Shown here: positions 41,850 through 50,224 of the stretch, piece by piece | Position numbering within the stretch: the first letter of the stretch is position 1 | How the letters are laid out: every line of letters begins with the position of its first letter | Source: Ruthenibacterium lactatiformans | GTDB taxonomy: Bacteria > Bacillota > Clostridia > Oscillospirales > Ruminococcaceae | Assembly: GCF_000949455.1 (NCBI RefSeq) | Contig: NZ_JXXK01000003.1 | Coordinates: 110,196-174,195 of the forward strand | Reading direction: 5' to 3' | DNA: 64,000 bases | Notes under the pieces: generated by a model | The model's input: only the letters and a program-made list of their open reading frames with translations | Told to the model about the DNA's origin: nothing | The model's database searches: none | Made by a program: the position numbers and the translations under genes

Positions 41850-42793
41850 GCCCCTTTCACTGTGCTGAACGCGTCAATGGCCTTCTGCACCGCATCCATC
41901 GCCGCGTTCGAGGAGATCGTCGCGCCCGCCACGGCGTCTACGCCGTCCAGGCTCGTCTTGCCCACGAATTGTCCGGCAAACCGCGGACGGCCCACCTGTC
42001 CGCCCACATCCGCCGTTTCATTGGAGGCGTCGATGTATACGCCCGTGATCACGCCGCCGTCGTCGAATCCAACCGCCGCGGTCACCGGCTTTTTGTAAAA
42101 GCCCTCCGCCTGCGCATAGATCACAACGCCGTAAGCTTCGCCTTTGTAAGCCTCCGTCACACCGTCGGCGGAGACGTCCACAGGCGTGATGGCGCCTGCG
42201 TCGGGCAGCAACGCCGCGCGCAGCTCTTCGGGCGAAAGGGCCGAAAGGTCCTCTCCTGCCACGCCGGCTTCCTGATTATACGCCGCGATAGCCGCGTTGA
42301 TGGCCGAGGCAGCCGCGCCGGAGGAAATCGTCGCGCCCGTGATGGCATCGATGTCGGAGAGGCCGAATTCTTCAGCGGGCATACCGGCAAACTGGCTCTG
42401 GAACGCTTCGCTCTTGACCTTCTGGCCAAGGCCCGGCGTTTCGTCGTTGTCCAGGAATTGAACGGCTTCGATCGTGCCTTCGGCGTTGAACGCCACCATG
42501 ACGGGCACCTCGCCGCCGTAGCCCTTTGCCTGCGCGGTAATGACGTAGCCGCTGTCGTTGTCCGCCTTATAAATGGCCGTCACGCCCTCGGTAGGGGTTT
42601 CCGGCGCCACTTCCGTAAAGGTGTCTGCCGACGGCAGCAGAGCCTGCCGCGTGGCGTTTGCCGTTTTGACGACGTTTTCCGCGATGATGGGGGCCGTCAC
42701 ATTGTTTGTCACAGCCAGCAGAAGGCTTGTGACCAGGCAGATGACGCCCAGCACCACGATGGGTTTTACAAAATCATTCCAGGTGTTTTTCAT
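41846..42793 (-). CDS. rnfG: Rnf complex subunit G with two FMN-binding domains
   Basis: 315 residues, clearly longer than the usual 190-220. One N-terminal membrane helix (IVVLGVICLVTSLLLAVTN) is followed by two successive FMN-binding domains. The first ends in the flavinylation motif DAITGATISSGA (about residue 150), the second in DAVAGATISSNA (about residue 297). The first matches the [ST]GAT site modified by ApbE; in the second the residue before GAT is Ala but the acceptor Thr remains. RnfG passes electrons between RnfC/D and RnfE/A. No apbE gene is visible in the window. Confidence 0.93.
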   Translation of the reverse strand: MKNTWNDFVKPIVVLGVICLVTSLLLAVTNNVTAPIIAENVVKTANATRQALLPSADTFTEVAPETPTEGVTAIYKADNDSGYVITAQAKGYGGEVPVMVAFNAEGTIEAVQFLDNDETPGLGQKVKSEAFQSQFAGMPAEEFGLSDIDAITGATISSGAAASAINAAIAAYNQEAGVAGEDLSALSPEELRAALLPDAGAITPVDVSADGVTEAYKGEAYGVVIYAQAEGFYKKPVTAAVGFDDGGVITGVYIDASNETADVGGQVGRPRFAGQFVGKTSLDGVDAVAGATISSNAAMDAVQKAIDAFSTVKGA

Positions 42794-43722
42794 TTGGCTT
42801 TGGCACCTCCCAGCGGTTTCTGGCGCGTGAGGTCATTGATATAAGGCACCAGCAGGTTCATCAGCAGCAACGCAAAGCTGACACCTTCGGCCATGTTGCC
42901 GTAGAACCGGATGATGCAGGTGATGACGCCCAGGCATACGCCGTAAACAATACGGCCCGTGAAGGTGAACGGGCTGGTGACGTAATCCGTCGCCATGAAG
43001 AACGCGCCCAGCAAAAGCCCGCCGGAAAAGAGCTGCAGCACCACATCCTGCCCCAGCACCAAGCTGAGCACTGCCACGGTACCGATGTAGGACAGCGGAA
43101 TGGCCGCGCTGATCGTTTTGGTGGCGATCAGGTAAATGCCGCCCAGAATAAGCGCCACGGCGCAGGTCTCGCCCAATACGCCGCCGTGGGCGCCCAGCAG
43201 CAGCTGCAACAGCATGTCCTTGCCTGCCATGCTGTTGCCCGCCACGAGAGGCGTGGCGCTGGCCAGCGCATCAATGTCCGTCTGGGGAAAGGCATAAGCC
43301 GTCATGCGGCCCGCAAAGCCGATGAACAGCACGATGCGTCCCAACAGGGCGGGATTTGCAAAATTGAAGCCCAGACCGCCGAACAGCTGCTTTGCCACCA
43401 CGATGGCGACGAAAGCGCCGATGATGGCGATCCACAGCGGAATGGTCGCGGGCAGGTTGAAAGCCAGGATCATGCCTGTGACAACGGCGGAGAAGTCCCC
43501 CACCGGAACCGGCTTTTTCATCACGACGCAGTACAGCGCTTCGAAGCCCACACAGGCCGCCACAGTAACGCCCGTGACCAGCAGTGCCCGCGCGCCGAAA
43601 ATAAGCGTGCTGGCCACCAGTGCGGGCAGCAGCGCGATACACACGTTGAGCATAAGCCCCCGCGTGCTGGTATGGTTGGTGATATGGGGGGACGCGGTAA
43701 CGATCAGTTTTTTGCTTTCCAT
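42790..43722 (-). CDS. rnfD: Rnf complex subunit D (flavoprotein, membrane)
   Basis: 310 residues, about nine hydrophobic segments. It starts KLIVTASPHITNHTSTRGLM, the typical RnfD beginning, and has the covalent-flavin site region FMATDYVTSPFTFTGR, where the Thr in the DxxT motif carries FMN. It overlaps rnfG by four bases and follows rnfC by two, showing coupled translation. Confidence 0.95.
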   Translation of the reverse strand: MESKKLIVTASPHITNHTSTRGLMLNVCIALLPALVASTLIFGARALLVTGVTVAACVGFEALYCVVMKKPVPVGDFSAVVTGMILAFNLPATIPLWIAIIGAFVAIVVAKQLFGGLGFNFANPALLGRIVLFIGFAGRMTAYAFPQTDIDALASATPLVAGNSMAGKDMLLQLLLGAHGGVLGETCAVALILGGIYLIATKTISAAIPLSYIGTVAVLSLVLGQDVVLQLFSGGLLLGAFFMATDYVTSPFTFTGRIVYGVCLGVITCIIRFYGNMAEGVSFALLLMNLLVPYINDLTRQKPLGGAKAK

Positions 43723-43724
43723 CG

Positions 43725-45044
43725 TTATTTCTTCCCTCCGTTCTTATTTTTCTGCCACACGGCCTTGGCCAGATTCATCGTCTGGGTGACGGGCCGCTTG
43801 GCCGGGCACACATAGCTGCATGTTCCGCAACCGATGCACAGGTCCACCATCAGCTTGTCCAGCATCTCGCCGTCGTTCTTGGTGTACGCGCCCGCGATCT
43901 CCACAGGCGAAAGGCCCATGGGGCAGGCATTGATGCAGTTGCCGCAGCGGATACACGGGCCGGGAGCGGGCAGAGCGGCCGCCGCCGGGCCGAAAGCCAC
44001 CAGCGCATTGTTCTGCTTCAGCACGGGGAAAGCCGGGTCCGCTACGGCAGTCCCCATCATCGGGCCGCCCATCAGGATCTTGGAAACATCGTCCTTTACG
44101 CCGCAGAAGTCCAGCACGTCGCCGATGGGCGTGCCGATGACGACCTCTACGTTCTTCGCTTCGCCGATGGCGTCGCCGTCCACGGTCAGGCGCTTGGTCG
44201 TGAGAGGCATGCCCGTGGCCAGGTATTTGCCCAGTGTGGACACCGTGGTGACGTTCAGCACGATAACGCCTGCGTCCGCGGGCAGACCGCCCCGGGGTAC
44301 TTCGCGCCCCGTGGTCTTTTCAATGAGCACCTTTTCCGCCCCTTGGGGATAACGGCTCTGCAGGGGCATAACGGAATAATCCGGGTCGTTCTTCACAAGG
44401 CTGAACATAAGGTCGATGGCCTCAGGCTTGTTGCGCTCAATGCCGATGACGACCTTTTTGATGCCCAGATGCTGCTTGACGGCCGCAATACCGCGCATCA
44501 CGCTCTCGGAGCATTCCAGAAATTCCCGGTTGTCCGAGGTAATGTACGGCTCGCATTCCGCGCCGTTGATGACGAGGGTGTCGATGGCCGAAAGATCCTT
44601 GGGCGAGAGCTTGACCGCCGTGGGGAAACCCGCGCCGCCCAGGCCCACCAGGCCGCACGCCTGCACCGCCGCAATGAGCGAAGCGTGGTCCGTCACCTCG
44701 GGCGGAACACAGGCCGGGTCCGGCGTCTGCTCGCCGTCGGCCCTGATGACGACAGCCGGTACCGAACGGCCGTTGGGCATATGCACGGTCTCCACGGCCT
44801 CCACGGTGCCGGACACGCCGCTGTGGATGGCTGCGCCGACGAAACCGCCCGCCGCGCCCACAACGGTACCCACCAGCACCGCATCGCCCTTTTTCACCGT
44901 GGGGGTGCACGGCGCGCCGATATGCTGCTGCATGGGCAGCACGATCTTTTCGGGCAGGGGCATGGCGACAGTGGCCATACCGGATGTTTTCTTTTCATGC
45001 GGCACGCGCGCGCCGAGGGCGCTGCGTTTGAATTTGGATGACAT
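43725..45044 (-). CDS. rnfC: Rnf complex subunit C (NADH-binding, iron-sulfur)
   Basis: 439 residues from the ATG at 45044; a longer in-frame extension upstream crosses the promoter and was rejected. It has an N-terminal barrel-sandwich (MPLPEKIVLPMQQHIGAPC), a NuoF-like region with GLGGAGFPTAVKLSPKD and VINGAECEPYITSD, and two C-terminal clusters, CIRCGNCINACPMGL and CIGCGTCSYVCPAKR. It exchanges electrons with NAD+ on the cytoplasmic side. First gene of the rnf operon. Confidence 0.95.
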   Translation of the reverse strand: MSSKFKRSALGARVPHEKKTSGMATVAMPLPEKIVLPMQQHIGAPCTPTVKKGDAVLVGTVVGAAGGFVGAAIHSGVSGTVEAVETVHMPNGRSVPAVVIRADGEQTPDPACVPPEVTDHASLIAAVQACGLVGLGGAGFPTAVKLSPKDLSAIDTLVINGAECEPYITSDNREFLECSESVMRGIAAVKQHLGIKKVVIGIERNKPEAIDLMFSLVKNDPDYSVMPLQSRYPQGAEKVLIEKTTGREVPRGGLPADAGVIVLNVTTVSTLGKYLATGMPLTTKRLTVDGDAIGEAKNVEVVIGTPIGDVLDFCGVKDDVSKILMGGPMMGTAVADPAFPVLKQNNALVAFGPAAAALPAPGPCIRCGNCINACPMGLSPVEIAGAYTKNDGEMLDKLMVDLCIGCGTCSYVCPAKRPVTQTMNLAKAVWQKNKNGGKK

Positions 45045-45146
45045 GAAAATATGATCCCTCGTTTCTCCTTTTGTATTTTTTACGGTTGCCGCCGTATCCA
45101 CCCGGGGCGCAGATACAACGCCAGTACGCAAAATAATCCATCTTCT

Positions 45147-45175
45147 ATTGTAAACACTGGGCCGGGCGTAGTCAA
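45147..45175 (-). promoter_or_regulatory. rnf operon promoter
   Basis: Minus strand TTGACT (45175-45170), exactly 17 bp, TACAAT (45152-45147). Leader of about 95 bases. No Rex-type site was recognised beside it. Confidence 0.75.
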
Positions 45176-45262
45176 CAACGGATAATTTTTTCACAATATC
45201 CGGCGCGGCCTGCGCGGCGGCAGCTTTTTCCCTGTGCCGCCGCGCGCCCCGGCGCGGAACGG

Positions 45263-45292
45263 TTGCGTTTTTATGCACGATTGTGCTATACT
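45263..45292 (+). promoter_or_regulatory. Promoter of the gene at 45422
   Basis: TTGCGT (45263-45268), 18-bp spacer, TATACT (45287-45292). With the rnf promoter it makes up the divergent 377-base intergenic region; nothing else was recognised in it. Confidence 0.5.
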
Positions 45293-45421
45293 AACAGCGG
45301 TATACTGTAATAACAAAACAGCCGCGTCTTATGCGGTTTGCCGCGTGCGGCCGCATGGCGGTATATCGTTCAAAACATACATTCAGCAACGCGGGCCTGC
45401 CGCCCGCGGGGAGGAAACACG

Positions 45422-45991
45422 TTGTCCTTTCTTATCACAAACAGCCGGGACGCGCTGCCCATGGAAACGCTGCCCGCATTGAAAATCACACATTTCAACG
45501 GCGAGCCTGCCCGCGGGCAAGTATATGCGTATCTGCGCTGCTATGTGCGGGATGGCGAAATCCCTTTCAGCGTCACGGTATTTGATGAAACGCCGCCCGA
45601 CACAGCCCGCTTCGGCTTTGCCGTCACGCCGGACGACGCTGCCGGCACTTATCTGTTCGCGTCCTGTACAAAGCAGCAGGGCGATGCGCTGTGGCTGTAC
45701 CGTACCGGGGAACCGGCAGACGTACCGCTGCGCCGGCTGGAAATGCCGCCCATGCGGCATCTGGCCGGCAGTGACGAGCAGGGCTTTTACTGGAGCGCCG
45801 AAGGTGTGCTCCCCGCTCAGGCGTTCCGCACGGCGTTCGGCCGTGTGCCCAGGGTGGGCGGCATCCTGCCCGGGAACGCCTTTTTGTATGACGTTTCCGA
45901 ACCGGCGTTCGGCGCGGCGTTTCCTGTGCCCGCAGGTGCGGGCGTTCCCACCGCAGCCGGGTTCGGCACCTTCGTCGTGGTGCCTTATTGA
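45422..45991 (+). CDS. Hypothetical protein, possibly a carbohydrate-binding-like fold
   Basis: 189 residues starting at TTG (45422), chosen because GGGGAGG lies eight bases upstream and the reading before it has no support. No signal peptide or membrane helix. The whole chain looks beta-rich (YAYLRCYVRDGEIPFSVTVF; GTYLFASCTKQQGDALWLYR) and ends VPTAAGFGTFVVVPY. The layout is vaguely like CBM9/DOMON-type beta-sandwich proteins, but no diagnostic motif was found, so function stays open. Confidence 0.6.
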   Translation: MSFLITNSRDALPMETLPALKITHFNGEPARGQVYAYLRCYVRDGEIPFSVTVFDETPPDTARFGFAVTPDDAAGTYLFASCTKQQGDALWLYRTGEPADVPLRRLEMPPMRHLAGSDEQGFYWSAEGVLPAQAFRTAFGRVPRVGGILPGNAFLYDVSEPAFGAAFPVPAGAGVPTAAGFGTFVVVPY

Positions 45992-46095
45992 CCGGCGCGT
46001 GTCCTTTCGCAGTGTTCCCTTTTTTCACCGCCGCATCCCCTTATTCCGCATCTGCCGGCAAATGCCGGCATACTAATTGCAGGAGGCGTATTGCT

Positions 46096-46230
46096 ATGTT
46101 CAAATTTATCCTGAAGGTATTCGCCGTGGCTGCCGCCGTCGCAGCGGCGCTGGCGGCGCTGTCTTGGTTCGACAAAGCCGGCACCCCCGAGTATATCGAA
46201 ATCTATTCCGACGATGAGGACGCGTTTTAG
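46096..46230 (+). CDS. Small single-helix membrane protein (44 residues)
   Basis: Starts at ATG 46096 with CAGGAGG nine bases upstream. It has a hydrophobic helix (FILKVFAVAAAVAAALAALS) and then a short, strongly acidic tail (EYIEIYSDDEDAF). It has its own strong ribosome site and a strong terminator after it, so it is probably expressed. Similar small proteins are seen in related genomes, to my recollection, without known function. Confidence 0.65.
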   Translation: MFKFILKVFAVAAAVAAALAALSWFDKAGTPEYIEIYSDDEDAF

Positions 46231-46288
46231 GAAACGTCTCGCAGCGTACAGCGCCGTGTTCGCGGTGCGCCGTCTCTTTTCCGCAGAA

Positions 46289-46337
46289 AACCGCCCCGCA
46301 CGGATGCATTCCAGCGTCCGGCGCGGGGCGGTCTTTT
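46289..46337 (+). terminator. Terminator after the 44-residue gene
   Basis: CCGCCCCGC (46291-46299) pairs with GCGGGGCGG (46323-46331), extended inside by ACGGATGC/GCGTCCG; TCTTTTTG follows. It probably also serves the convergent transporter gene. Confidence 0.75.
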
Positions 46338-46355
46338 TGTTTTCATATGAGCGGC

Positions 46356-48143
46356 TCAGGCCGTCTCCTGGCTTTCCAGCAGCGGTGTATAATACTTCAG
46401 CTTATACTGCGCCAGCATCTCGTTGAAATTTGGCACATACCCGTCGTGCATGTTGCGGCGGAACTCGTGGGCGTCGAAGTGGTCGTCCTCGGATTCCTTG
46501 CCCACGATGCGCGCGGCAATGTTGGAGCAATGGTCGGAGATGCGCTCCAGGTTCGTCAGGATCTCCAGGAAAATGATGCCGCTCTCGATGGCGCACACAC
46601 CGTTTTTCAGGCGCAGAATATGCCGTTCCCGAAGCGTGTCAATCATCAAGTCGATGGTCTCCTCCAGCGGCTCCACCTGCTCGGCCAGCACCGTATCGTC
46701 CGCCTGGAAGGCCGCCAGCGTGATATCCATGATCTCTTTGATGGCGTTGTCCACCAGCGAAAGCTCCCGCCGGGCGCTTTCGGAGAAGGTGATCTCCTTG
46801 TCGAACATCTCGCCGCTGCGCTCCACCACATTGATGGCGTAGTCGCCGATGCGTTCGTATTCCACAATGAAATTGATCAGCTCGTTTACCGCATGGCTTT
46901 CGCTCTCGTTCAGTTCACGATCAGTCACCTTTACCAGATAGTTGCTGATATTGACCTCCAGCTTATCGATGACGCTTTCGCGCTGCTGAATGAGATTGAG
47001 CACCTCGGTGTTATGGCTGTACAGCACGGGCACGGCCTCGCCGTAATTGGCGCGGGCGTTGCGGGCCATGGTCTCCACGGCGCTTTTGGCCTGCTGGATG
47101 GCAACCGCGGGAGAATTGAACAGACGCTCGTCCAGCACGGGGATCTCGATGTCCTGCTTTTCTCCGGGCTTGTCCGGGATGGTCATTTCCGCCAGTTTGG
47201 CCAGCAACTTCGTGAACGGCAGGAACAGCAGCGTTACCACCACGTTGAACAATGTGTGGAAGTTTGCAATATCGCCCATATTCATCGTGTCGTTCCACCA
47301 CGAGAACCCAACCGCGGCTTTCACGCCGTAGATGGCCGCCATAAATATGACCGTACCGATAATGTTGAAATAAACGTGTACCATCGCGCTGCGCTTGGCC
47401 GCCTTGGATGTGCCGATGGACGCGATGAGAGATGTGGACGTGGTGCCGATGTTCTGCCCCAAAATAATGGGGATGGCGCTGCCCCAGGTGACCAGGCCGG
47501 TGCTGGAAAGCGCCTGCAAAATGCCCACGGACGCCGAGGAGCTCTGCACCGCCACCGTGACGAGCGTACCCGCCAGAACGCCCAGAATGGGATTCTGCAG
47601 CGTGGTGAACAGGCGGACGAACAGTTCGGATTCCCGCAGTGTGCTCACAGAATCTGTCATCATGCCCATGCCGATGAACAGCAAGCCGAAGCCCATGAAA
47701 ATCTGGCCGATGTCGCGCTTGCGCGGCGACTTGATGAACACGAACAGCACCGCGCCCACAAACGCCAGAATGGGCGCGAACGTGGCGGGCTTAAGGAATT
47801 CCATCAGCATGCCGCCGCCCGAAATATCGGAAAGCCGGATGATCTGGCCCGTCACCGTGGTGCCGATGTTGGCACCCATGATGATGCCGATGGCCTGGGA
47901 AAGCTGCATGATGCCCGAGTTGACAAGGCCCACCACAATGACCGTGGTACCCGAGCTGGACTGGATGAGCGCGGTGATGACGGCCCCGAGAGCCACGGCG
48001 CGCCAGGTGGACGAAGTGAGCTTCTGCAGGATGCTCTCCATCCTGCCTCCGGCGTATTTCTCCAGCCCCGTGCCCATGATGGACATGCCGTACAAAAACA
48101 GCGCCAGGCCGCCCGCCAGGCTGATAACGTTGAAAATGGTCAT
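46356..48143 (-). CDS. Na+/phosphate cotransporter with PhoU-like domain (NptA family)
   Basis: 595 residues from the ATG at 48143 (GGAGG six bases upstream). The N-terminal 300 residues carry two inverted NptA repeats with QSSSGTTVIVVGLVN and VQSSSASVGILQALS, the QSSSA/T motifs that line the transport path. The C-terminal 250 residues are helical and PhoU-like (VNELINFIVEYERIGDYAIN; LERISDHCSNIAARI). It imports phosphate with sodium; the PhoU part is likely regulatory. Confidence 0.92.
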   Translation of the reverse strand: MTIFNVISLAGGLALFLYGMSIMGTGLEKYAGGRMESILQKLTSSTWRAVALGAVITALIQSSSGTTVIVVGLVNSGIMQLSQAIGIIMGANIGTTVTGQIIRLSDISGGGMLMEFLKPATFAPILAFVGAVLFVFIKSPRKRDIGQIFMGFGLLFIGMGMMTDSVSTLRESELFVRLFTTLQNPILGVLAGTLVTVAVQSSSASVGILQALSSTGLVTWGSAIPIILGQNIGTTSTSLIASIGTSKAAKRSAMVHVYFNIIGTVIFMAAIYGVKAAVGFSWWNDTMNMGDIANFHTLFNVVVTLLFLPFTKLLAKLAEMTIPDKPGEKQDIEIPVLDERLFNSPAVAIQQAKSAVETMARNARANYGEAVPVLYSHNTEVLNLIQQRESVIDKLEVNISNYLVKVTDRELNESESHAVNELINFIVEYERIGDYAINVVERSGEMFDKEITFSESARRELSLVDNAIKEIMDITLAAFQADDTVLAEQVEPLEETIDLMIDTLRERHILRLKNGVCAIESGIIFLEILTNLERISDHCSNIAARIVGKESEDDHFDAHEFRRNMHDGYVPNFNEMLAQYKLKYYTPLLESQETA

Positions 48144-48231
48144 ACATGGCCTCCGGTCTCTCCCAACGGGCCTTCCATACACGCCCGTGGTCTTCACGAA
48201 ATTTTGACAGTTTTTTTACAGTAACAATACA

Positions 48232-48260
48232 ATTATACTGTGTAGCCGGCCCGTGCGCAA
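48232..48260 (-). promoter_or_regulatory. Promoter of the Na/Pi cotransporter gene
   Basis: Minus strand TTGCGC (48260-48255), 17 bp, TATAAT (48237-48232). The same two hexamers and spacing occur at trmB (34561-34589). Confidence 0.65.
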
Positions 48261-48318
48261 TGCGTTTTTCCCACTTTACAAAAACTGTACATTTCCCCTG
48301 CGGCGCGCAGGATGGCCG

Positions 48319-48636
48319 TCAGGCGCCTTTTTCCACCGATACCACAACGCCCGCGGGCATACAGACGGCCTGGTCGTGCTCTTTTGAAAGCCAGCCGTAG
48401 CCCTCGCAGATATGGTCCGGGCACCGGCTGTTGATAAAGCGGATGCGGCCCTCAGACACCTCCAGCGTCACGGGGAGCTTGCCTTCGCTGATTTCATAGG
48501 TGCCGTCCTTGTCCAGCGGCAGGGTGATCGTCTCCGCGTCCGTGATCTCCACGCGGGCCGTCGCCCCCTCTGTACGCGTCATAACTCTTGTCACGGCAAT
48601 CACGCCCGCCAGCAAAATGACCGCAAGTGCGAACAA
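48319..48636 (-). CDS. NusG domain II-containing protein, start disrupted by a poly-A frameshift
   Basis: About 105 residues in frame: a membrane helix (FALAVILLAGVIAVTRVM) and a NusG_II domain (VEITDAETITLPLDKDGTYE; INSRCPDHICEGYG). Such proteins often lie near Rnf or thiamine/FMN-related genes in Clostridia and are extracytoplasmic. The normal start, ATG at 48650 with AAGGAGAAACC before it, is out of frame: seven A residues (48647-48641) follow it, whereas eight would give the expected N-terminus MKKNILFALAV. Without slippage only a TTG at 48636 remains, too far from the ribosome site. Confidence 0.7.
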   Translation of the reverse strand: MFALAVILLAGVIAVTRVMTRTEGATARVEITDAETITLPLDKDGTYEISEGKLPVTLEVSEGRIRFINSRCPDHICEGYGWLSKEHDQAVCMPAGVVVSVEKGA

Positions 48637-48679
48637 TATGTTTTTTTCATGGTTTCTCCTTTTTACGCCTTTTTATGTC

Positions 48680-48707
48680 TTGTGTTGTCCTTTTAATATA
48701 CTATAAT
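48680..48707 (+). promoter_or_regulatory. Promoter of the dipeptidase gene
   Basis: TTGTGT (48680-48685), 16 bp, TATAAT (48702-48707), about 30 bases before the start codon. Confidence 0.5.
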
Positions 48708-48738
48708 AAAAGGTATCAACTATGCAAGGAGATTGTTT

Positions 48739-50133
48739 ATGGACGAAAAACTTCTTCTGGAACAGATCGATGCTTTTGTGGCGGAAAACAGGGAAAATGT
48801 CCTGCGGGACCTGAAGACGCTGGTGGACATCAACAGCGTGGAAGGCCAACCCCAGCCGGGCGCACCTTTCGGCCCCGGCCCCAGGAAAGCCCTGGAGGCT
48901 GCGCTGGACATCGCCGCCGGCATGGGTCTGGACGCACACAACTGCGAAGGGTACATCGGCTACGCCGACCTGCCCGGCGCAAGCCCCACGCAGATCGCCA
49001 CCATTACGCATCTGGACGTGGTGCCCGAGGGCAACGGCTGGACAGGCTCCCCGTTTGATATGGTGCGCCGCGACGGCTATGTCGTGGGACGCGGCGTGGC
49101 CGACGACAAAGGCCCCGCTGTACTGACGCTGTATGCTGCCAAATTCTTCAAGCAGCAGGGCACCACGCTGCCCTATACGCTGCGCATCCTGCTGGGCGCC
49201 AACGAGGAGACCGGCATGAAAGACGTGGATTACTACCTGGAACACTATCCCCAGCCCGCATTCTGCTTCACGCCGGACGCCGAGTTCCCGGTGTGCTACG
49301 GGGAAAAGGGCGGCTACGGCGGCTGGCTGGTGAGCGCACCGCTGCACGGCAGCCTCATCGACTTTCAGGGCGGCGTGGCCCACAATGTGGTGCCGGACCG
49401 TGCTTATGCGCTGGTACGCGCGGACGCCTCCGCGCTGAAGGACACCGAAAATGTGAAAGTTACAGCCGAGGCGGACGGCGTAGCTCGTATTTCCGCTTTC
49501 GGCAAGGGCGGCCATGCGGCCATGCCCGCCGGTACGGTGAACGCCATTGCTCTTGTGGTGGACTACCTGCTGGACAACCGCCTGTGCAGTGAGGAGGAAG
49601 CCCGCGCGCTGGAAATGCTGCGCCGGCTGCACGCCTCCACAGACGGCAGCAGCGTGGGCATCGCCGCGCAGGACGACGTGTTCGACCCGCTCACCTGTGT
49701 GGGCGGCGTCATCAAGCTGGAAAACGGCGCGCTGCGCCAAAGCATCGACATCCGTTTCCCCACCAGCACCAATGCCGAGACGCTGTGCGCCGCGCTGTCG
49801 AAGCTGGCGCAGGACGCGGGCGGCAGCTTCCTGCCGGACAGCGCCCGTGTTCCGTTCTATATCGACCCCAATACCCCGGTCATCCAGACGCTCATCCGGA
49901 CGTACAACGATGTAACGGGCAAAAACGCCCAGCCTTTCACTATGGGCGGCGGCACCTATGCGCGCCACTTCAAATGCGCCGTCAGCTTCGGTATGGAAGA
50001 GACCGGCGAACCCGCGCCCGAATGGGTCGGGCCCATGCACGGCCCGGACGAGGGCGTGAGCGAGGCGCTGCTGTTCAAGGCACTGAAGATCTATATCCTG
50101 GCCATCGCCCGCCTTATGCAGCTGGAATTTTGA
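48739..50133 (+). CDS. pepV: M20-family dipeptidase (PepV/Sapep)
   Basis: 464 residues from the ATG at 48739 (AAGGAG seven bases upstream). Metallopeptidase residues lie in THLDVVPEGNGW (metal His, catalytic Asp), RGVADDKGPAVL (bridging Asp) and GANEETGMKD (Glu pair); a lid domain is inserted, and GPMHGPDEGVSEALLFK ends the protein with the last metal His. It cleaves dipeptides in the cytoplasm using two zinc ions. It is transcribed alone. Confidence 0.93.
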   Translation: MDEKLLLEQIDAFVAENRENVLRDLKTLVDINSVEGQPQPGAPFGPGPRKALEAALDIAAGMGLDAHNCEGYIGYADLPGASPTQIATITHLDVVPEGNGWTGSPFDMVRRDGYVVGRGVADDKGPAVLTLYAAKFFKQQGTTLPYTLRILLGANEETGMKDVDYYLEHYPQPAFCFTPDAEFPVCYGEKGGYGGWLVSAPLHGSLIDFQGGVAHNVVPDRAYALVRADASALKDTENVKVTAEADGVARISAFGKGGHAAMPAGTVNAIALVVDYLLDNRLCSEEEARALEMLRRLHASTDGSSVGIAAQDDVFDPLTCVGGVIKLENGALRQSIDIRFPTSTNAETLCAALSKLAQDAGGSFLPDSARVPFYIDPNTPVIQTLIRTYNDVTGKNAQPFTMGGGTYARHFKCAVSFGMEETGEPAPEWVGPMHGPDEGVSEALLFKALKIYILAIARLMQLEF

Positions 50134-50170
50134 CCGTTCTGCGGCGGGACGCCGCAAAAACACGACAGAA

Positions 50171-50205
50171 AAGGCCGCGCGTCCCCAATGGGGACGCGCG
50201 GCCTT
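50171..50205. terminator. Bidirectional terminator between pepV and thrS
   Basis: Perfect 16-bp arms AAGGCCGCGCGTCCCC (50171-50186) and GGGGACGCGCGGCCTT (50190-50205) with a three-base loop; A- and T-rich ends on both sides serve the two converging genes. Confidence 0.85.
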
Positions 50206-50224
50206 TGCCGTCTGCCTTTTGCGT

